Source of the DNA: an uncultured SAR86 cluster bacterium
GTDB lineage: Bacteria > Pseudomonadota > Gammaproteobacteria > Magnimaribacterales > AG-339-G14
Length of the DNA: 64,000 nucleotides
Assembly (NCBI GenBank): GCA_902614235.1
Contig: CACMKG010000003.1
Coordinates: forward strand, 1-64,000
Reading direction: 5' to 3'
Positions 1 through 8,297 of the stretch are shown here, piece by piece (position 1 is the stretch's first letter; each line of letters opens with the position of its first letter). Position numbers and translations under genes: made by a program. The notes beneath the pieces are model-generated. The model was given only the letters and a program-made list of their open reading frames with translations, was not told the DNA's origin and did not search any database.

Positions 1-441
1 TGGAAAGGCAGACAAAGATTAATAAAATTCGACTTAATATCTGGAGAAAAGACTTCTATTGAACCGTTCGATAAAGAGGGCGGAGGCATCATTGCTCCAC
101 CGGTAAATGTTCCGGAATACGAAATGTGCATTGCTTGGGATAGTATCAATGGTGGTTTGGCAGGAATATCCACAACAGATAGAAAATTAGCAGTTTCTTG
201 GCAGTTAGATATGCGACCTACTATGCAGCCGGTAATCTTTCCTGAATCAGGCGAGTTAGTAATTAATAATTTTGAAAACGGCGAGGATGAATTAATTGTA
301 GTGGATATTGCAACTGGTGAATTGTTAAGTCGCGCAAAAGTAAATGCTAGGTTGGCGAATGGTATGTTTTTGACGCCTGGATTTAATAGAGATATTTTCT
401 ACTGCACCACAGGTACTTTTTCAAAAGTTACTTGGTATTAA
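1..441 (+). CDS. C-terminal part of an unknown protein, possibly beta-propeller
   Basis: The reading frame is open from the first base of the window, so this is the last 146 residues of a longer protein that begins upstream. The visible part is rich in short beta-strand-like segments joined by turns, with phrases such as FDLISGEK and VDIATGELLSRAK. These are typical of beta-propeller blades (PQQ, NHL or WD40-like) with a strand-turn-strand 'D.atGe' pattern. No catalytic motif or membrane segment is visible. It stops three bases before the convergent gltD. I do not recognise the family; the propeller idea rests on pattern only. Confidence 0.6.
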   Translation, partial: WKGRQRLIKFDLISGEKTSIEPFDKEGGGIIAPPVNVPEYEMCIAWDSINGGLAGISTTDRKLAVSWQLDMRPTMQPVIFPESGELVINNFENGEDELIVVDIATGELLSRAKVNARLANGMFLTPGFNRDIFYCTTGTFSKVTWY

Positions 442-444
442 TTT

Positions 445-1896
445 TTATTCTAAAGTTGTTGCGCCCATTAAATGAAGATCAACTTCTCTAGCTGCAGCTC
501 GACCTTCATTGATAGCCCAAACAACTAAAGACTGACCTCTGCGACAATCACCCGCGGCAAAGATTTTTGGATGAGAGGTTTTATGAACATTGTGCTCTGC
601 TTTAAAGTTAGATCTTTCATCAAGCTCTAGATTTAATTGTTCGTTGAGATAATGCTCTGGACCTAAAAAGCCCATTGCTAAGAGAATTAAATCGGCTTTC
701 CAAATCTTTTCAGTATCAGGTATTTCCTTAAAGTCTTTATCGACCTTGACGGTTTTGATACCAGTTAATTTACCATTTTTATCTCTTAGGAATTCTTTAC
801 CCGATACAGAGTATTCCCTTGGATCTTTGCCAAAAACTTCTCTGGATTCTTCATGACCATAATCAACCTTATAAATCCTTGGAAAAAGTGGCCAAGGATT
901 ATTGTCCATTCTTTCTGATGGTAATTCGGGAAGAATTTCAAAATTAGTCAAGGTCTTACAGCCGTGCCTTAAAGATGTGCCCAAACAGTCGTTTCCTGTA
1001 TCACCACCACCGATGACAATAACATCTTTACCTTTGGCATCGATGTAATCACTTTCTTTAAGTTCGTGATCAAGCAAACTTTTCGTATTTTGACCCAAAA
1101 ACTCCATCGCAAAATAGACACCTTCTCCTTCTCTATTTTTAATAGGTAGATCTCTAGGTTTGGTTGCGCCAGTTGACAACAATACTATGTCGTTATCATT
1201 GACTAACGCTTCCATAGAAACTGAATTTTCTCCGGTCCCGCCAACGTCTGTATTGACGTGAAATTTGATTCCTTCCTCTTCCATTATTTCGGTACGCATA
1301 TCGATAATTGATTTATCTAATTTCATGTTTGGTATGCCATACATCATTAGGCCACCGATACGATCGGATCTTTCGAAAACTTCAACGTTATGACCAACGC
1401 TATTTAGTTGTTGGGCTGCCGAAAGACCTGCAGGTCCCGAACCCACGATGGCTATTTTCTTATTCGTTCTTTTCTTTGGCGGATTGGCTTTTATCCAGCC
1501 AGATTCGATGCCTTTGTCAGCGATGGCAAATTCAAGATTCTTTATTGCAACTGGTGTTTCAGTTATACCAAGTACACATGCACCTTCACAGACGGCGGGA
1601 CAAACTCTTCCAGTGACTTCTGGAAAGTTATTAGTTTTCATTAAACGATGAAAAGCCTCTTCCCACTTTTCGTTGTAAACCAGATCGTTCCACTCAGGTA
1701 TTAAGTTATAAACCGGGCAGCCTTCACCGGATTGACAGAAGGGCACACCGCAATTCATGCATCTTGATGCTTGAGTTCCTAAAAGAGGTTCATCGTGATC
1801 AGTATAGATTTCTTTGAAATCTAGAATTCTCTTCTTTGCAGGTCGATAAGGTTCTACCGCTCTATCAAATTCTTTAAATCCTGTTACTTTTCCCAT
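445..1896 (-). CDS. gltD: Glutamate synthase (NADPH) small subunit
   Basis: This is the beta subunit of GOGAT. It takes electrons from NADPH through FAD and [4Fe-4S] clusters and passes them to GltB for reductive synthesis of glutamate from glutamine and 2-oxoglutarate. The 483-residue length is normal. The N-terminal ferredoxin-like domain has Cys46, Cys49, Cys54 and Cys60, followed by Cys99, Cys103 and Cys107. The FAD Rossmann motif VGSGPAG lies at 151-157, and a second dinucleotide motif VIGGGDTG in the NADPH domain near residue 295. The C-terminal AAGDCRRGQSLVVWA is the usual FAD-contacting end. It lies three bases downstream of gltB and is surely co-transcribed with it. Confidence 0.97.
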   Translation of the reverse strand: MGKVTGFKEFDRAVEPYRPAKKRILDFKEIYTDHDEPLLGTQASRCMNCGVPFCQSGEGCPVYNLIPEWNDLVYNEKWEEAFHRLMKTNNFPEVTGRVCPAVCEGACVLGITETPVAIKNLEFAIADKGIESGWIKANPPKKRTNKKIAIVGSGPAGLSAAQQLNSVGHNVEVFERSDRIGGLMMYGIPNMKLDKSIIDMRTEIMEEEGIKFHVNTDVGGTGENSVSMEALVNDNDIVLLSTGATKPRDLPIKNREGEGVYFAMEFLGQNTKSLLDHELKESDYIDAKGKDVIVIGGGDTGNDCLGTSLRHGCKTLTNFEILPELPSERMDNNPWPLFPRIYKVDYGHEESREVFGKDPREYSVSGKEFLRDKNGKLTGIKTVKVDKDFKEIPDTEKIWKADLILLAMGFLGPEHYLNEQLNLELDERSNFKAEHNVHKTSHPKIFAAGDCRRGQSLVVWAINEGRAAAREVDLHLMGATTLE

Positions 1897-1899
1897 TTT

Positions 1900-4800
1900 T
1901 TAACTAGCTTTTAATTTTTTTTGATCCATTTCTTGAAGAACTCTTTTGTAATCGGTTGGCATTACTTTAGAGAAATGTTTGATTTCTTTTTTCCAATTCA
2001 AAAGAATTTTTTTAGCCACTGTAGATTTAGTATATTTGTAATGATTGCTAATTAGTTCTTTCAATTCATTTATGTCTTCTTTTATAACCAAATCTTCTAA
2101 TTCAAATGTGCTTGTATTGCATTTTTTTACGAAATTTCCTTTTGGATTATAAACATAAGCAATACCGCCGCTCATTCCAGCACCAAAGTTTCGACCAGTT
2201 TCCCCTAAAATCACTGCTCTGCCTCCAGTCATGTATTCACAACCATGATCACCAATGCCCTCGACAACTACACGAGCACCACTATTTCTGACACAAAACC
2301 TTTCAGCAGCTATCCCTCTAAAATAAGCTTCACCTCCAGTTGCTCCATATAAAGCAACATTGCCGAGTAATATATTTTCTTCGGGAACAAAATGACTATC
2401 TCTTGGTGGATAGATGATAATTTTTCCTCCAGACAAGCCTTTTCCAACAAAGTCATTGGCGTCGCCTTCAAGGTTAAGAGTCATGCCTTTGGTAATCCAG
2501 GCGCCAAAACTTTGACCTGCAGAACCTTCTAAATTAATTTTTAAAGTATCATTTGGAAGACCTTTTGCGCCCCATAATTTAGAAATTTCATTTGAAATAA
2601 TAGTTCCGAAAACCCTATTTATGTTACCGATTTTCATATTTATGTTAATTCTCTGTCTATTAACGATGTTGCTTTTAATGGTCTTAAACAAAGCCATGTC
2701 TAAAGAATTTTCTAAATTATGATTTTGTTCTTTAGTATTGAAGACCTCGGTATCTTTGTAAACTATCTCTGCTGGCGTGAGAATTTTAGAAAGATCTAAC
2801 CCGTCTCGTTTCCAATGATTTAGGGCTTTCTCCATCTCCAAAAGATCTACTCTTCCAATCAGATCATTCACTTTTCTAATACCTAACTTAGCCATGATCA
2901 TTCTCAATTCTTTCGCAACCATAAAGAGGTAGTTCACAACATTTTCTGGCTTGCCATGGAATTTTTTTCTCAGTTCTTTATCTTGTGTCGCAATTCCCAC
3001 AGGGCAAGTATTCAAATGACACTTTCTCATCATAATGCAACCTAAAGTGACTAAAGGAGCAGTGGAAAAACCGAATTCCTCGGCACCCAAGATGGCGGCT
3101 ATGGCAACATCTCTTCCAGTTTTCAATTGGCCATCGGTTTGTAGGACAACCCTAGATCGGAGATTGTTCATGACCAGAGTTTGATGAGTTTCAGCAATGC
3201 CAAGTTCCCAAGGGAGACCAGCATGCTTAATAGAAGTTAGAGGAGAAGCGCCCGTGCCCCCATCATGACCAGCAATAACTAGATGATCCGTTTTTGCTTT
3301 GACCACTCCCGAAGCAATAGTTCCGACACCTATCTCAGATACCAATTTGACACTTATTCTAGATGCACGATTGGCGTTTTTTAAATCATGGATTAATTGA
3401 GCTATATCTTCAATGGAATAAATGTCGTGATGTGGAGGAGGGCTAATTAAGCCTACGCCAGGAGTTGAGTGTCTTATTTTTGCAATGTAGTCATCGACTT
3501 TCGTTCCAGGTAATTCTCCACCTTCACCTGGTTTTGCGCCTTGAGCAATTTTAATTTGTAGTTCATCGGAATTAGTTAAATACCACATCGTTACACCAAA
3601 TCTTCCAGATGCAACTTGTTTAATAGCAGATCTTTTTGATTCGCCATTTTCAAGTGGTTTAAATCTAATTGGGTCTTCACCACCTTCACCTGTATTAGAT
3701 TTTCCACCTAACTTATTCATTGCCAAAGCCAATGACTCATGTGCTTCTGTTGAAATTGAACCTAGAGACATGGCACCGGTAGCAAATCTTTTAACGATTT
3801 CTTTTTCGCTTTCGACTTCTTCTAAAGGGATAGGATCTTTTGCATACTTGAAACTCATCAAGCCTCTTAAGGTGCTATTCTTAGTTGTTTGTTCATTGGC
3901 ATGATTAGAAAAATTCCAATAAGCAGATTCATCGTTATTTCTTGAAGCCAGCTGCAGTGCGGAAATTGATTTAGGATCCCACATATGTGAATCACCGCCA
4001 TTACGCCAATGATAATCTCCTGGATTGGGCAGAGTTGTGACTGAATCAGCTTTAATTTTAGGAAAACCAATAGAGTGTCTTCTTTCAACTTCCTTTGAAA
4101 GCACATCAAAATTAACTCCTTGAACTCTACTTGGTGTACCAGGGAAAGATTTCTCAATAATTTCATCGGCAAGTCCAACGGCTTCAAATATTTGACCACC
4201 TTTATAGGATTGAAGCGTCGAAATACCCATTTTTGCCATAACTTTTAACATCCCTTTTGCGACACCTTTTTTGTAAGCCTTAACCAAATCTTTTGAATTT
4301 CTCAACGCCTTATCTTTTAGTGCTCCATCTTTTAATGACTGACTTAGAACGTCAAAGGCCAAATAAGGATTAATTGCATCAGCACCATACCCAATTAATA
4401 AACAATGGTGGTGAACTTCTCTTGCTTCTCCTGATTCTAAAATAATACCTATTTGAGTTCTTTTTTCTTTAGTTACCAAATGATGGTGAACAGTTGAACA
4501 AGCTATGAGAGAACTGAGAGCAATTCTATTTGCATTTATTTCCCTATCAGATAAGACAATAAAGGAAAAACCATTCTTGATTGCTTCTTCAGATTCTTTA
4601 CAAATTCTGTTGAGGGCCTTTATTAGTCCTTTGCTCCCGCTTTCTTTTTCATAAGTTATGTCTATAGTTTTTGTTCGCCAACCTTGGGTTTGAAGATTTT
4701 TTATCTTCAAAAATTCTTCATTTGACAAGATAGGATGCTGCAATCTCAGACGGTGAGCATTTTCTTTTTCAGTTGATAAAAGATTGCCTTCAGGACCGAT

Positions 4801-6447
4801 TAGACATTCTAGTGACATAATGACTTCTTCTCTAATTGAATCGATAGGGGGATTAGTTATTTGAGCAAATAACTGTTTAAAGTAGTCATAAATCATCCTT
4901 GGCTTATCTGACAAACAAGCTAGAGCAGCATCATTTCCCATGGAGCCTAAAGGGTCTCTAAGTTCTGTTACTAATGGAAGCAACATAAACTCAAGAGTTT
5001 CCGTGGTGTAACCAAAAGCTTTCATTTTGGAAATTAAATCTTTAGTTAAAGGTGGATTTTTATTAGTTTTTAGATCTTTCAAATCTACTATTTGATTTTT
5101 ATTCCATTCTTTATAAGGGTGCTGACTAGCTACTTGATTTTTAATTTCTTCGTCTGGAATTAATCTCCCTTTTTCAAAGTCAATCAAAAACATTTTTCCT
5201 GGCTGAAGTCTCCCTTTCTTTAAAACTGACTTGGAATCGACAGGCAGAACGCCTACCTCCGAAGCCATGATAACTTTGTCATCGTTGGTAACGTAGAATC
5301 TGCTAGGTCTTAAGCCATTTCGATCTAAAACAGCCCCAACTTGAGTGCCATCGGTAAAAACTATTGAAGCTGGACCATCCCAAGGTTCCATTAATGAAGA
5401 AGAGTATTCATAAAATTCTCTTTTTTTCTTCGACATTTCTTTATCATTTTGCCAGGCTTCTGGAATCATCATCATCGCTGCTTCAGGAAGTTTTCTTCCT
5501 GACATTATTAGAAGTTCTAGGACATTGTCGAAACTACCTGAATCTGAACAATCAGCTTCTGCAATTGGGAAAAGTTTCTTAATTTTGTTTCCAAAAAGTT
5601 TGCTCTCTGCTTTGCCTTGACGGGCACGCATCAGATTTACATTCCCCTTGAGTGTATTTATCTCTCCGTTGTGACACATGTATCTACAAGGCTGAGCTCT
5701 ATCCCAAGATGGAAAAGTATTAGTACTGAATCTTGAATGCACCATAGCAAGATGAGTTTCAAAATTAGAGTTTTCTAAATCTGGGAAAAAAGGAAACAAT
5801 TGACCGGGCGTAAGCATTCCTTTGTAAACAATGAGTCGAGAAGACAAACTACAAGCATAAAGCATCAGTCCTTGAGACAGATTTTCGTTATATCTTAGAC
5901 GGTCACTAAATATTTTTCTGATTAAATAAAGTTTTCTTTCAAAAGCATCTTGATCTAGGTTTTTTGAGCTACCAATAAAAATCTGTTCCATGAAGGGTTG
6001 GCACTCCTTGGCTGCTGGACCCACATTGGCCTTTTTAGAGTCAGTTGGAACTTTTCGCCAGCCCAAAAATTGTTGTCCTTCTTTAGAGACTATTTCTTCA
6101 ATAATTTTTTTACATTTTTCTCTTTCATTAGCTTTTTGCGGAAGAAAAATATTTCCGACAGCATATTTCCCTGATTTTGGTAAAGATATTTTTAATTTCT
6201 TAGATTCTTCTTGAAAAAAAGAATCTGGTAAAGCCATCAAGATACCTGCGCCATCTCCAGTATTTTCCTCAAAACCGCACCCGCCTCTATGATCCATTCG
6301 GGAGTTGATCAAATAAGCATTTTCCATAATCTCTCTAGAGGGAACACCTTTGATATTAGCAACTAAACCAACTCCGCAAGAATCCTTTTCGAACTCCGGA
6401 TCATAAAGACCAGATTTAACTGGGCGTTGTTTTAAAAATCTACTCAT
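1900..6447 (-). CDS. gltB: Glutamate synthase (NADPH) large subunit
   Basis: This is the alpha subunit of GOGAT. An N-terminal class II glutamine amidotransferase domain opens with DSCGVGLVANI; the Cys becomes the N-terminal nucleophile after propeptide removal. The central domain, the FMN synthase domain (EGGELPGTKVDDYIA, GHDGGTGASPL) and the 3Fe-4S cysteines of CIMMRKCHLNTCPVG follow in order. A C-terminal GXGXG beta-helix rich in GG repeats (GGRAVILGETG) closes the protein. About 1515 residues is the usual size. I chose the ATG at 6447; a GTG nine bases further out (6456) would add three residues, and neither has a clear Shine-Dalgarno. A tandem repeat and candidate promoter lie upstream. 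Confidence 0.96.
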   Translation of the reverse strand: MSRFLKQRPVKSGLYDPEFEKDSCGVGLVANIKGVPSREIMENAYLINSRMDHRGGCGFEENTGDGAGILMALPDSFFQEESKKLKISLPKSGKYAVGNIFLPQKANEREKCKKIIEEIVSKEGQQFLGWRKVPTDSKKANVGPAAKECQPFMEQIFIGSSKNLDQDAFERKLYLIRKIFSDRLRYNENLSQGLMLYACSLSSRLIVYKGMLTPGQLFPFFPDLENSNFETHLAMVHSRFSTNTFPSWDRAQPCRYMCHNGEINTLKGNVNLMRARQGKAESKLFGNKIKKLFPIAEADCSDSGSFDNVLELLIMSGRKLPEAAMMMIPEAWQNDKEMSKKKREFYEYSSSLMEPWDGPASIVFTDGTQVGAVLDRNGLRPSRFYVTNDDKVIMASEVGVLPVDSKSVLKKGRLQPGKMFLIDFEKGRLIPDEEIKNQVASQHPYKEWNKNQIVDLKDLKTNKNPPLTKDLISKMKAFGYTTETLEFMLLPLVTELRDPLGSMGNDAALACLSDKPRMIYDYFKQLFAQITNPPIDSIREEVIMSLECLIGPEGNLLSTEKENAHRLRLQHPILSNEEFLKIKNLQTQGWRTKTIDITYEKESGSKGLIKALNRICKESEEAIKNGFSFIVLSDREINANRIALSSLIACSTVHHHLVTKEKRTQIGIILESGEAREVHHHCLLIGYGADAINPYLAFDVLSQSLKDGALKDKALRNSKDLVKAYKKGVAKGMLKVMAKMGISTLQSYKGGQIFEAVGLADEIIEKSFPGTPSRVQGVNFDVLSKEVERRHSIGFPKIKADSVTTLPNPGDYHWRNGGDSHMWDPKSISALQLASRNNDESAYWNFSNHANEQTTKNSTLRGLMSFKYAKDPIPLEEVESEKEIVKRFATGAMSLGSISTEAHESLALAMNKLGGKSNTGEGGEDPIRFKPLENGESKRSAIKQVASGRFGVTMWYLTNSDELQIKIAQGAKPGEGGELPGTKVDDYIAKIRHSTPGVGLISPPPHHDIYSIEDIAQLIHDLKNANRASRISVKLVSEIGVGTIASGVVKAKTDHLVIAGHDGGTGASPLTSIKHAGLPWELGIAETHQTLVMNNLRSRVVLQTDGQLKTGRDVAIAAILGAEEFGFSTAPLVTLGCIMMRKCHLNTCPVGIATQDKELRKKFHGKPENVVNYLFMVAKELRMIMAKLGIRKVNDLIGRVDLLEMEKALNHWKRDGLDLSKILTPAEIVYKDTEVFNTKEQNHNLENSLDMALFKTIKSNIVNRQRININMKIGNINRVFGTIISNEISKLWGAKGLPNDTLKINLEGSAGQSFGAWITKGMTLNLEGDANDFVGKGLSGGKIIIYPPRDSHFVPEENILLGNVALYGATGGEAYFRGIAAERFCVRNSGARVVVEGIGDHGCEYMTGGRAVILGETGRNFGAGMSGGIAYVYNPKGNFVKKCNTSTFELEDLVIKEDINELKELISNHYKYTKSTVAKKILLNWKKEIKHFSKVMPTDYKRVLQEMDQKKLKAS

Positions 6448-6480
6448 ATTTGGCACACATTACAGACTAACTGTAGAGAT

Positions 6481-6510
6481 GTTGTAAAATGCCCTTTTTA
6501 CGCCTGGCAA
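6481..6510 (-). promoter_or_regulatory. Candidate gltBD promoter
   Basis: On the minus strand a TTGCCA -35 box (6505-6510) and a TACAAC -10 box (6481-6486) are separated by 18 bases. They lie about 25 bases upstream of the gltB start. The tandem 25-bp repeat begins only a few bases upstream of the -35 box, the usual place for an activator. This is read from sequence only; no transcript data. Confidence 0.4.
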
Positions 6511-6513
6511 GCG

Positions 6514-6564
6514 TCACTTTTAATGCATGTGATATGCATCACTTTTAAAGCATGTGATATGCAT
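6514..6564. repeat. Tandem 25-bp repeat with palindromic cores upstream of gltB
   Basis: Two copies of a 26-base unit (6514-6539 and 6539-6564, period 25, sharing one base) differ at a single position. Each copy contains GCATGTGATATGC, an inverted pair of GCAT/ATGC arms around GTGAT. A second perfect palindrome, GTGAT-ATGC-ATCAC (6529-6542), spans the junction. A period of 25 bases is about two and a half helical turns. The array abuts the candidate gltB -35 box, so paired regulator sites are the simplest reading. The regulator is unknown. Confidence 0.75.
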
Positions 6565-6621
6565 TAATACTTAAATATTATCTTTTAACTAGAAAAGTGT
6601 CGAATTCGTTAGCTGTTAAAA

Positions 6622-6638
6622 TGCACTAATTGAGTGCA
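6622..6638 (-). terminator. Inverted repeat, weak terminator of aroK-aroB or operator
   Basis: TGCACT and AGTGCA are perfect 6-base arms around a 5-base spacer. They lie 33 bases past the aroB stop in the direction of transcription, and on the minus strand a run of four T follows the stem. This could be a weak intrinsic terminator, or an operator belonging to the gltB control region. The remaining bases between 6448 and 6670 show no coding potential. Confidence 0.35.
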
Positions 6639-6670
6639 AATTACGGTAAAAATCCAAAATTTTTAAATTT

Positions 6671-7750
6671 TTATAAATTTATGCTTTTAAGGACTAAGTC
6701 TTCAGGCGGATCTTCAGTAATTTCAGCACTTCCAAGGCCTCTAAGGGTTATAAATCTTAATTTCTTATCCAATATCTTTTTATCCCTACTCATCGCTTCA
6801 ATGAAGTCATTCACATCAAAATTTTCAGGAATTTCATGAGGCAAACCTGCTGATTTGATTAAATTTTTTATTTTTTCAAACTCGTCAGAGGATATTTTTT
6901 TTAATAAAAATGATAAATGCGATGCACAAATCATTCCCAGCCCAACTGCTTGTCCATGAGAAAAACCTTCAAGTGATTGAATCGCTTCAAATGCATGTCC
7001 ATATGTATGCCCAAAATTTAGCAAAGCTCTATCGCCTTTTTCTTTTTCATCATTTGAAACTATGAATGCTTTGATCAAAGAGCTTTCATAAACAATCTGT
7101 ACAAGATCTTCGTCGGATAATTCATTGTTTTTGGAAAATATATTTTCTAATTTAGTAAATAAATTTTTATCCGCAATCAGAGAATGTTTGATAATTTCAG
7201 CGATTCCATCAGTAAAATCTGACTTAGAAAGTGATTTCAAACAATCTATATCCATTAAAACAAGTTTTGGTTGATAGAAAGCTCCAATATTATTTTTCGA
7301 ACCAGCAAAATTTATGCCAGTTTTGCCTCCGATCGCCGCATCAACTTGCGATAAAAGAGTTGTCGGAATTTGAATTAAATCAACACCTCGCAAATAAGAT
7401 GCGGCAACAAAACCAACCATATCTGTTGTAATTCCTCCCCCAAGACCTATTAAGAGACAATCTCTATTAAATTTATTTGCATTCAAAACTTCAAATATTG
7501 GTATTAATCCTTCAAAACTTTTAGTTTTTTCATTAGTTTCAATTTCTAAAACTTTAATTTCCATGGGTTGTGAGTTAGATAGGGAGATACGCAAGGTTTC
7601 TAAAATTTCATTTGGCACCATTGAATCTTTTATAATTAAGATCTGACGGTTTTGTACCAACCACTTAAAATTGTAACTACCAAGCAATTTACTACCTATA
7701 AGGACTTCATAGTCACCGGAAGGAGTTCTAACGTTAATAGATTTAGACAT
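6671..7750 (-). CDS. aroB: 3-dehydroquinate synthase
   Basis: This enzyme converts DAHP to 3-dehydroquinate, the second step of the shikimate pathway, using NAD and a divalent metal. The 359 residues match the family. Typical motifs are visible: LIGLGGGITTDMVGFVAASYLRG (NAD binding), PTTLLSQVDAAIGGKTGIN, and the metal-binding GHTYGHAFE with its two His residues. It overlaps the aroK gene by eight bases on the same strand, the common aroK-aroB order of gammaproteobacteria, so the pair is one transcription unit. DAHP synthase, which feeds it, is encoded elsewhere in this window at 54648. Confidence 0.97.
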   Translation of the reverse strand: MSKSINVRTPSGDYEVLIGSKLLGSYNFKWLVQNRQILIIKDSMVPNEILETLRISLSNSQPMEIKVLEIETNEKTKSFEGLIPIFEVLNANKFNRDCLLIGLGGGITTDMVGFVAASYLRGVDLIQIPTTLLSQVDAAIGGKTGINFAGSKNNIGAFYQPKLVLMDIDCLKSLSKSDFTDGIAEIIKHSLIADKNLFTKLENIFSKNNELSDEDLVQIVYESSLIKAFIVSNDEKEKGDRALLNFGHTYGHAFEAIQSLEGFSHGQAVGLGMICASHLSFLLKKISSDEFEKIKNLIKSAGLPHEIPENFDVNDFIEAMSRDKKILDKKLRFITLRGLGSAEITEDPPEDLVLKSINL

Positions 7751-8246
7751 TTAAAAAATTAATTATTTCTTTAACAATATCTTCATTAGACAACAAATCA
7801 GGACTAAGTTCCAAATTTGAAACCGATTTATATAACTCCAGCCTGTGCTCATACAAGGACTCTAAAACTTGTCTTGGATTTTCATTATTTAGAAGAGGCC
7901 TTTTAGTTTTATCTTTAGTAGCCTGAAATTGACTTTCAATAGAAGCATTGAGAAAAACTACATATTCTTCTTTGTTCAATATATCTCTATTAGCAGAGGC
8001 TTCAATAATTCCTCCGCCTGTAGAGACAACAGCATCCTCAATTTCGTTGACCTCAGTTAAAAAATCAATCTCTTTTTTTCGAAAACCTTCTTCTCCTTCC
8101 GAAGCAAAAATATCTACAATAGTTTTTTCAAACTTTGCTTCAATTTCTCGGTCTATATCAATGAGATTGAGATTTAATTGAGAAGAGAGGAGTTTACCAA
8201 TTTTGGATTTACCTGAACCCATGGGGCCAACCAAGAAAATTTTCAT
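7743..8246 (-). CDS. aroK: Shikimate kinase
   Basis: This kinase phosphorylates shikimate at the 3-hydroxyl with ATP. It is a small P-loop kinase of 167 residues with a Walker A at the N-terminus (GPMGSGKSKIGK, residues 7-18), the shikimate-contacting DIDREIE and STGGGI motifs, and the LID-region KTKRPLL. All are standard for AroK/AroL. It is first in the aroK-aroB operon, with its stop overlapping the aroB start. It diverges from the penicillin-binding protein gene across 51 bases, the classic ponA-aroK arrangement without the pil genes that sit between them in Pseudomonas. Confidence 0.95.
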   Translation of the reverse strand: MKIFLVGPMGSGKSKIGKLLSSQLNLNLIDIDREIEAKFEKTIVDIFASEGEEGFRKKEIDFLTEVNEIEDAVVSTGGGIIEASANRDILNKEEYVVFLNASIESQFQATKDKTKRPLLNNENPRQVLESLYEHRLELYKSVSNLELSPDLLSNEDIVKEIINFLNV

Positions 8247-8297
8247 GAAAATATTTCTTCCTTTAGAATTAATTAATTATTTTACTGTAAAGAAGAC

